A DNA stretch of 64,000 nt from Warburgia ugandensis (taxonomy: Eukaryota > Streptophyta > Magnoliopsida > Canellales > Canellaceae), in assembly GCA_035236585.1 (NCBI GenBank), contig CP141132.1, positions 50,161,880-50,225,879 on the forward strand, in the 5' to 3' direction. Position numbers and translations under genes: made by a program. The notes beneath the pieces were generated by a model, which made no database searches, was not told where the DNA came from, and was given only the letters and a program-made list of their open reading frames with translations. Below, piece by piece: positions 56,168-64,000 of the stretch; position 1 is the first letter of the stretch; every line of letters starts with the position of its first letter.

Positions 56168-58815
56168 GTGTAATAAATGTTTAATTTTGTATAAAGAGTA
56201 TCCAATTAGTAGCCCATCTGTTATAAGATATAGTGTTATTTCTAGTGTTTTTTTCAAAAATTTATAACACATACATTCCTTACATAATGATTCAAAAGTT
56301 TGATATTTTGTAGGTTCAAAAGCTAGTCTAGAGTAAGTATGTGAATAATCATAATTCTTTAGGATTTAATTAAGTCTTTTACTCTTTTTGTACGAAGTGA
56401 GAAGATGATTCAATGACTTATATTGTGCTTCGCAGAGTTTTTTGTAGGTCGAGCTATGCAATTAGCTCACAGGGGTGCAAGGGGTGATGGGCCCTTGCCG
56501 AGAGTATGAGGATAGAGCCCTTGGAAAAAATTAGAGTAAAGCAAAAGTGAATAAAATGATCCGTGCAAAAAGTCATGCATTTTTACCAATTTGCATGAGA
56601 ATTGGAGCCATACATGAGGCTTCCTAGTTCAACTAGGAAACCTAAGGAAGCGAAGCTACTCAAGCCTTAAAGCCACTTAAACCACCAAGGAATGAGCCAT
56701 CAAGCCATGAATGAATGCTACACGTTGCCTCACAATTAGAGCATCAAAACAAGTAACTATCTATGTTAAAAGTGTGATTTTTAAGGAAATTTGAGAGAGA
56801 ATTATAAAAGGTAAGATGATTATGAATTGGTGGACCCAATAAGAGAGAAAATCCCATTTTCCAATTCCATTTCCCATTCTTTTTCCCCCTTCCATCCTAG
56901 GGTTCCATGATTTTACCTTAGAGAGGGAGCTACCTTCCTACAAGGTGACACCTCTCCCTTGTTTGAATGCTTATTAAGGTAGTTTCCTAATTAGGAAACC
57001 CTTAGATCTATATTCATTCAAAGAACATCAAAAACCTAAGTTTATCTCATCTTTTTCCTAACATTTTTCTCCTTTTTCTCTCTCCATTATAGCTAATCAC
57101 CATCCAATTAGGAAGGAGGAGTTGCATGCCTCCTTCATAAGAAAAATGATGCCTCTCCCCTTTCTTAAATTTGAAACCAGCCACCATGACATATGCTTAC
57201 TTCATCTTCCACCTAAGTCTCCACCTAACTTTCCTACCTTGAAACCCTAGAGCTAGATCCACCTCCCTTTCCTAGAATGTGCCTCATTGAAAGTGGAAAC
57301 TATCCATCTATAAATATCCATGGATTCCATATTTTTTTACTAAGTAGAGGTTGTGTGAGACAACATTGAAACATAACAATCTTCTTTGGTGATCTTTGGA
57401 GTTGGAATTTAGTTTTCTTTGGTGCTTTTCTTCCTTTGGATTGTTAGTTAGGTTAGTGCTTTACTTTGTATACATTAGTTTCATTTTCTTAATTTGCTCT
57501 TGTTTTGTTCTTGAATTCCATACGCATAGTTCCAACTCTTAAGTTCTTCATTTATTGCTTCAATTCTCTGGTTTTCTTTGCTTATTTAATCAAGATATAA
57601 GTTAATTATTCTCTAGTAGTGTTGGTTTCTTCCCTTAGTTTTGCACATTTTCTACCTTCGATTCATCTTAATTTAGGTGCACTTTCTTTGTTGTAGTTCA
57701 TCCTATTAGCCTTCTTTTCTCTTGAATTCCTCTTTGGATTTTCTTTACATGTCATCATACTTTATATTGGAAGCTATAGATTGAATTTTTATTGTTGTTT
57801 AGATTAGGTTTCAAGGTTTAGATTCTTGTGCAATTTTCAAATTTATACACTTGTATTATACATAGAATTTTGATGTATTTTGGCTTTGATTTAATGAAAT
57901 TCTTTGACAATTGTTATTATTGAGTATATTCATTATTGAAGTACTTTAGATATGGGTTATTAACTTAAATAAAAGTTATTGTTTCAATTGCTTATTAGGC
58001 TTAATTTAAGTTGAAGGTCTAAGTGTTTAAAATTTAAAAAAATTTCTCCTTAATCTTTACACTTTGTTTCCAGCTATCTAAACATCATATTTGCTTGAAT
58101 CCTTAAAACCTCATTTAGATTTTTGGGTTGTTTATTAAGTGTATAGCTTAGATTGCATTTAAGGCATCAAATATGGCCATCTCTAAACTCATGAACCATG
58201 TGCACCATCCGTGGATCATGCGCATGGAACATTGGGTTGATTCTCTTTTATTTTTGTTTAATCTTATTTTGGAAATTGTTAATTAGTTGTTTGCATCTTA
58301 ATTTAAGTTTACAAAGTCTTTTTTTTTATAGATTTTTTCTTTTTTAATTTTGGAAAGTGTTAAATTAGGAACTTTTCCCTTTTATTAGTTTGTAATTTCA
58401 TGCATTTACTTTCTGAGTTTAAATTCAATTCCAAATCAATCTCTCTCTTTGGCTAAAGTTAAGCATTTTAAATAAGATCCATCCAACATACAAATTTGTG
58501 AGATTTCTTGTGGGTTCGACCTCTCTCATGTGCAATACTACTTTGATTTTGTGAAGCGCAATATGGGCTATTGGATCATTTTCTCACTTCCAACAAAGTG
58601 TAAAAAAAACCCAATTAAATCCTCAAAATTGTGTTGATTCACATACTTACTTTGGATTAGCCTTTGAACCAACAAAATATCAAACTTTTCAATCATTAGG
58701 TTAGGAATGTATGTGTTTTAAATTTTCATAGAAACCCTAGAAATAACACTCTATTTTATAACACATGGGCTACTAATTTGGTACTTTTTATACAAAATTA
58801 ATCACTCATCACTTG
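56168..58815. repeat. LTR-like unit with long inverted termini
   Basis: Left arm 56168-56435 and right arm 58548-58815 pair as inverted repeats: AATTTTGTATAAAGAGTA against TACTTTTTATACAAAATT, ATTAGTAGCCCAT against ATGGGCTACTAAT, and AAGTTTGATATTTTGT against ACAAAATATCAAACTT. The spacer (about 2.1 kb) has LTR-like promoter and leader sequence but no coding. Confidence 0.7.
57309..57317 (+). promoter_or_regulatory. TATA box in Athila-like LTR
   Basis: CTATAAATA preceded by a C-rich segment, placed about 1.1 kb into the LTR-like unit. Downstream is a T-rich leader. Supported by motif only. Confidence 0.45.
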
Positions 58816-59125
58816 GTTAGGATCTGCATCTTGTTGGTAGCATTTTTGAAGAAATTCTTTCTATCATCACTCTTCTTCCCTTTGATGAATTCGATGAATT
58901 TTGTAGTCAAGAAAGCGACTTCATAATTGCTATTTTCACTACTCTCACTTTATCATCATTAAAGGCAGATTTGATTATAATTCTCTTGTTTATTACCTTA
59001 TTCATATCCTCTTCATCCTTTCTCTTCTCATTGATTTCATATGTCATTAGTAATTGCATCAACTCATCCAACTTGAGTGTTTTGAGGCCTTTTTCAAGAT
59101 TATTAAGGGCAAGAATCAACCTTAG
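58816..59125 (-). pseudogene. Copia gag (UBN2-type), core fragment
   Basis: The minus-strand frame 59119-58907 reads NLEKGLKTLKLDELMQLLMT then YEINEKRKDEEDM. This matches the end of the UBN2 gag core in plant copia elements (EAKDLKTLKLDELIGSLMTHE...KRDEE). About 150 N-terminal residues expected upstream are missing: the frame joins LTR-like sequence at about 59125, implying a deletion that removed the PBS and gag N-terminus. A degraded continuation to 58816 precedes the Athila-like insertion. Confidence 0.7.
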
Positions 59126-60770
<1,645 letters not shown>

Positions 60771-61200
60771 TCTTAGGTTAATATCATAGCAAAAAGCAAA
60801 TTGTTTTTTTGCTTTTAGAGGTTTTTTTTTTTTTTCCAAGCAAAGGAATTATAAAGCAAATCACACACACACTAAGCAGCAACCTAAACCTGGGATCAAG
60901 CGTAATCTAGGGATCTGACAAGTTGTTTGTGACCAACTACGTTGCACCAGGCATTTGTTGCCTTTATGACCAATTATAGATATAGATATTAGATTTGTAT
61001 AAACCTTAAAAAGATGACATTAGGATATTGGAGTCTAGAAAAAATATCTAATTTCAATAACAAAAACCTTAATGAATTCTGAAACCAAAATATTCCAATA
61101 TTCAACTTTTCAAGTGTGCTGAAACCAAAACATTTCAACATGCAACTTTAATTGTGGGCTAACCCCTAATCGAAATAAAGTCTTGATGATAATGAACTTT
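60771..61200. other. Unassigned sequence between copia remnant and gene
   Basis: Contains a T run (60826-60838) and two similar blocks, CTGAAACCAAAATATTCCAA and CTGAAACCAAAACATTTCAA (61079 and 61120), a local 40-bp duplication. I see no gene. It may include the distal promoter of the cyclophilin gene. Confidence 0.4.
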
Positions 61201-61216
61201 TTCAATTTTGCAGCAC

Positions 61217-61386
61217 TTTTCGGCAGATCAACTCAACTCCTCTATGCACCCTTCTAGTATCTCAAATTAACAGCTCGCGGAACTTTGTCTAATAACCAGA
61301 CTCTTCGGCAGATCAAGTTTAACTCTACTGTCCGCCCTTCTAGTGTCTCAAAGAAACAACTCCCTGGCCTTTAGAAACCTTTAGAT
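61217..61386. repeat. Diverged 85-bp tandem duplication upstream of gene
   Basis: Two units start TTCGGCAGATCAA (about 61219 and 61304). They share CCCTTCTAGTATCTCAAA/CCCTTCTAGTGTCTCAAA and other words. It lies about 230-400 bp before the putative leader exon, so it may be part of the promoter region. Confidence 0.65.
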
Positions 61387-61589
61387 GTATAATGACCAAA
61401 GCACCCTCGTTTGCGGCAAATCGTTGAAAACTGGTTAATAGCTAAACCTAAATCGGCAACTTAGAGTTGTCCTCGCTTTGTAAGCTATCATGGAGTTGAA
61501 GTCGGTTTTGGTCATTCAATTAAAACTAGGGGTACTTTTAGTAATTTCGGTTTTGCGAACAAGCGGAGGATTTTTACTTTTAGGTTTTG

Positions 61590-61664
61590 TTCGACTGTCT
61601 CTCTCTCTCATCGCCTCATATTTCTGTGGAACAGCAGCAGTTTTCAGCAGCGTGCTTATCACAG
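61590..61664 (+). other. Putative 5' UTR exon 1 of cyclophilin gene
   Basis: A CT-rich stretch (TCTCTCTCTCATCG, about 61599) precedes AACAGCAGCAG and a good donor site CACAG|GTACAG at 61664/61665. The transcription start is not fixed: it may lie anywhere from about 61480. The 531-bp leader intron that follows (61665-62195) ends TTGCCTTCAG. Such leader introns are frequent in constitutively expressed plant genes. Confidence 0.55.
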
Positions 61665-61670
61665 GTACAG

Positions 61671-61679
61671 TTAGGGTTT
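61671..61679 (+). promoter_or_regulatory. Telo-box motif in leader intron
   Basis: TTAGGGTTT, the inverse of AAACCCTAA, a motif enriched near transcription starts of plant genes for translation and RNA-processing factors. It lies 7 bp into the leader intron. Evidence is by motif only. Confidence 0.4.
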
Positions 61680-62195
61680 CCTTTAGCTGTTTCATTTCCT
61701 CCGTTTTCCATTTCCTATTTTATTTTCTTTCTTAAATTTGTTTTCTCTGCTTTTCTTGCTTCATTGCCGGCAATCCAATTATTTTATTTATTTATTAAAT
61801 TTTCGCTTAAATTGGGGTTTCAGAGATTTCTAATCCGAGCGTTCTTAGGGCTAGCGGAAATCGTCTCTGTTTTGAATTTCTATTCTCGTTTCCGTTACTT
61901 TTCATATGTTGAGGGTTTTGGGTTGCGATTGCTTATACCGATCTGGGACGGTGAAGATGCGATCTTGTTTATGTTGAGGTAGAGTATCCCTGATTTCCTT
62001 GGTTGAAGTAGGAGATCTGTAATAGGTATTGGAATACGAGATTCACTATCCTTATTTTATACATTGTTTGACGTGGAGAGTTTTGCGATCTGTTTATCCA
62101 TACACACTCTTTTCCTTTGTTCAACTTCTGTAAGCGTTGGAATTTTCTTTTTCCCATGTATGTCTTGTTATAATGTCAAGAATTTTTGCCTTCAG

Positions 62196-62219
62196 ATGGA
62201 TGTTGCTGGCTCACTATAA
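62196..62219 (+). CDS. Upstream ORF (7 codons) in cyclophilin leader
   Basis: ATG immediately after the exon 2 acceptor site, encoding MDVAGSL and ending TAA 53 bp before the main start. It could lower translation of the main ORF. The Kozak context (TTCAGATGG, which gives A at -3 only if the exon 1 end ACAG is joined in the spliced mRNA) is moderate. No evidence of translation. Confidence 0.35.
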   Translation: MDVAGSL

Positions 62220-62272
62220 CTGGTTGATACTACTAAGAAAATAAGGAGAAGAAGACTAGAGAACCGGATAAA

Positions 62273-62556
62273 ATGGGCAAGGGGAAGAACCCTTTGGTCT
62301 TCCTAGACGTGGCCATTGATGGGGCTCCTGTGGAAAGAATGCTGTTTGAGGTATTTTTCAATTCTTGTCTCTGGACACTTCTGATATGAAAGCATATAGC
62401 TTGTCTACTTCTAGCGAACGCTTGTGTCTAATTTTTTGTTTCGCTATTATGTATTTCAAAATGGGCCACATGAGTAACTAATAACAATTGATGGTTTTCA
62501 GCTTTTCCGCAATGTTGTCCCTAAGACTGCAGAGAACTTTCGAGCCTTATGTACAG
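62273..62556 (+). CDS. Peptidyl-prolyl cis-trans isomerase, multidomain cyclophilin (CYP63/CYP95-like), N-terminal exons
   Basis: Two coding exons, 62273-62350 and 62502-62556, joined across a 151-bp intron with GT/AG borders. They encode MGKGKNPLVFLDVAIDGAPV followed by ERMLFE, then LFRNVVPKTAENFRALCT. This is the N-terminus of the cyclophilin fold, which isomerises Xaa-Pro bonds; VVPKTAENFRALCTG is the family signature. The KNPLVFLDV start with ERM.FELF is closest to nuclear SR-type cyclophilins (CYP63/CYP95 class), which carry a long Arg/Ser-rich tail and act in pre-mRNA splicing; that tail lies outside the window, so class is inferred. The last exon ends in phase 1 at a donor ACAG|GTAATA. 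The active-site residues (Arg of FHR, Phe and Trp) would be in later exons. The frame is clean, unlike all the transposon genes. Confidence 0.85.
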
Positions 62557-64000
62557 GTAATATACGAACCTTGGACTGGATAATCACAAGATTCTTCTTT
62601 TTCAGGCTGTTACTGTTGGATTTCTCAGTCTTCTGTATGAACAGGATGCAGTTACTCTGCTTAGCACCAGGCACTTCTGGGTATCTTGTAATATGGATAA
62701 CATAGTGCTGCTTCCATGTGCTTCGTTATTGTTGTTCCCCTCCCAAGGACAGGTTCTTACATGTCTGCCACTTGGAACACTACTGTCTGTCTGACTTCCA
62801 TTGTTAAGCATGCCTCAGTGTGCATCGTGGCCCAGATCAAACTCTTCTTGCCTTCAGGCACCTCTAGAATGAATTTTGTCTTAAGCAGATCACTTCTTAA
62901 AATATTCTCGCTTAGTGATCTGTATAGTCTTCCAATATTAGATTTTCTTCTGTTACAGATCATGTTTCTGTACTCTATTGTTTTCTATTGCTTATGGAAA
63001 TTAAATACATCATATCAGTCACATAGTCAAACATGTGCAGAAACAAAAATAATGTGCTTCAAAAACCTGCTTAGATTAAAGCATATATCATCTAAATAAA
63101 TGATTGTTTGTGCAATTCAAAATAATTGAAGTTGTGAGATAGTTTACTATCGTGAACCATTCTTATCTTCGTTCCGACGAGACACATTTTTGTCCCATTA
63201 AATGCTTGTTCTTCCCACCTCAATTCCTTTTTGATGGGAATGCTTTGATCCTTTCCCGCCCTGCTTTCTCTAGTATGTTTGGTGGAAAAATGTTCTGTTT
63301 CATGCTTACCTTGTTTGGTCAATTTTGGGAGGAAATATGAAACCTATTGGCACCATTCAATGCCTTATTAACTCTTCAATACTCCAAGGGATAAAGATTT
63401 GGTCAATCTTTTGGCTAGTTGAAACAACAAAGCTGCTGTACAAGTAGATGTTTTATGCAGCAGTGAAGCCTCTGCAAGATCACATTCACATTATGGTGGC
63501 CAATTCCTTTTGAGAATCACAAAATTGAGGCTGCAAACTGAATAATGTGATATAGGGGACAGATTGATCATTCAGTTTGGTTTGCTTAATAGCTCTGAAG
63601 AAGTTCTGGTGCCCTGCTCGTTCCAGGATTCAGCAATGCATGCAATGTGATTTCCAATCCAGCTACTTCACGAATTAGGACAAATGTTCTTCCTTTTTTT
63701 GGGTGGTTTTGAAACTTGCTGAATTCAAAACTCTTCGTTCACCACTATTTGATTCAGCAAAATTTGATTTATGTTCCTGATGTTTTTATGCCTGGTGATT
63801 CTGGTAATATTATCTTTTTACACTTGCCGGAACCTTTGCTAATACATCCAGACATTTTACCATGAATGACATAAGATTAGGCATTGGCTATCCTGCCTAT
63901 TAAAAATACAGCTGGTTATTACTAGTTGAACACTGGACAAAGTGCACAACCTGGTTGAGACATGTTTTTTATACTTCCAGGAAACAAGACTAGCATTTAT
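62557..64000 (+). other. Cyclophilin intron 3 (partial, runs off window)
   Basis: Starts GTAATATACG. I find no exon coding for the expected next block (GEKGIG..., HYKG, FHR) before 64000, so the intron is at least 1.44 kb. A CAG at about 63981 is followed by GGAAACAAGACTAGCATTTA, which does not encode the family sequence. No transposon was recognised inside it. Confidence 0.55.

Larger units (their letters stand above)
55858..58815 (+). mobile_element. Athila-like 3' tail plus LTR-like unit, inserted in copia
   Basis: The sequence at 55995-56167 matches the Athila-like 3' tail at 7123-7330 (inverse): TTTGTGGGTATATTCA, GGCTTGTTGCATATGCTAAA, GAGTACCTATGAAA, TTTTGC(AT/GT)ATGTTTTGC. An LTR start TGTAATAAATGTTTAATTTTG follows a GTTGAGGGG purine tract at about 56160-56168. 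A promoter-like CTATAAATA is at 57309-57317. GGGTTCGACCTCTCTC near 58513 resembles the end region of such LTRs. The last 270 bp (about 58548-58815) are an inverted copy of the first 270 bp. No protein coding is left. Confidence 0.6.

Noticed and set aside
61490..61982. Open frames of 81 and 131 codons over the cyclophilin leader
   Set aside because: Hydrophobic T-rich translations that cross the donor site at 61665. They start upstream of the real coding exons and match no family I know.
62716..63099. 127-codon plus-strand frame inside the third cyclophilin intron
   Set aside because: No recognisable domain, Cys- and Leu-rich chance-like composition, and a location within an intron. No splice-supported role can be seen.
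63981..64000. Possible next cyclophilin exon after CAG at the window end
   Set aside because: In the required phase it encodes GNKTSI, not the conserved GEKGIG block.

Overview
The window reads as nuclear DNA of a flowering plant with a large, repeat-rich genome. The evidence is plant-type CACTA, Athila-like, chromovirus, copia, RTE and L1 elements, long AT-rich LTRs, spliceosomal introns, and one intron-containing cyclophilin gene at the right end. There are no bacterial or organellar operons. Only the cyclophilin exons (about 61.6-62.6 kb) look like a functional host gene. Almost everything else is a stack of decayed transposons, and every transposon reading frame is broken.

Layout. (1) 295-1900 is an inverted leader fragment of a CACTA element. 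(2) 1912-4820 and 27417-40523 hold the 5' and 3' portions of a plus-strand CACTA element: a TIR at each end, subterminal repeat arrays, TNP2 transposase, a second-ORF transposon protein and a Ulp1-like protease. They may be one element split by insertions or two fused copies. (3) Between them lies a minus-strand, RT-less Athila-like retroelement (about 4826-27416). It contains a solo LTR (11086-14128), and its 5' LTR is split by a chromovirus (Tekay/Del type, 15802-26478) with a chromodomain integrase. (4) The 3' CACTA portion is itself interrupted by a minus-strand RTE-clade LINE (about 29427-32540) and by an inverted, truncated chromovirus LTR (34441-38982). (5) 40524-54898 is a minus-strand CACTA relative. 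Its 5' leader is split by a three-level nest of solo LTRs (outer 44019-53116, inner 46078-48999 and 50247-52990), each with a recognisable target-site duplication. (6) 54899-60770 is a broken minus-strand copia element interrupted by an Athila-like 3' tail plus LTR (about 55860-58815). (7) From about 61.2 kb the character changes to a gene: a 5' UTR exon, a leader intron, and two coding exons of a multidomain-type (CYP63/CYP95-like) cyclophilin that runs off the window.

The nesting gives a relative order. CACTA elements came first, then Athila-like, RTE and long LTRs inside them, then the chromovirus and solo LTRs inside those. Many in-frame stops in the chromovirus fall at positions where relatives have Gln or Trp, as expected from C-to-T decay of methylated DNA. 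I see no convincing new biological system. The most unusual points are: a 316-bp duplicated transposase segment that differs by about 12% flanking the Athila-like element, with a PBS-like microhomology junction; a chromovirus whose two LTRs differ about 28-fold in length; GC-rich islands conserved in position inside unrelated long LTRs; an LTR-like unit with inverted termini of about 270 bp; and a tandem hairpin repeat at the RTE 5' end. All were read by eye, so boundaries away from TSDs and TIRs are approximate.
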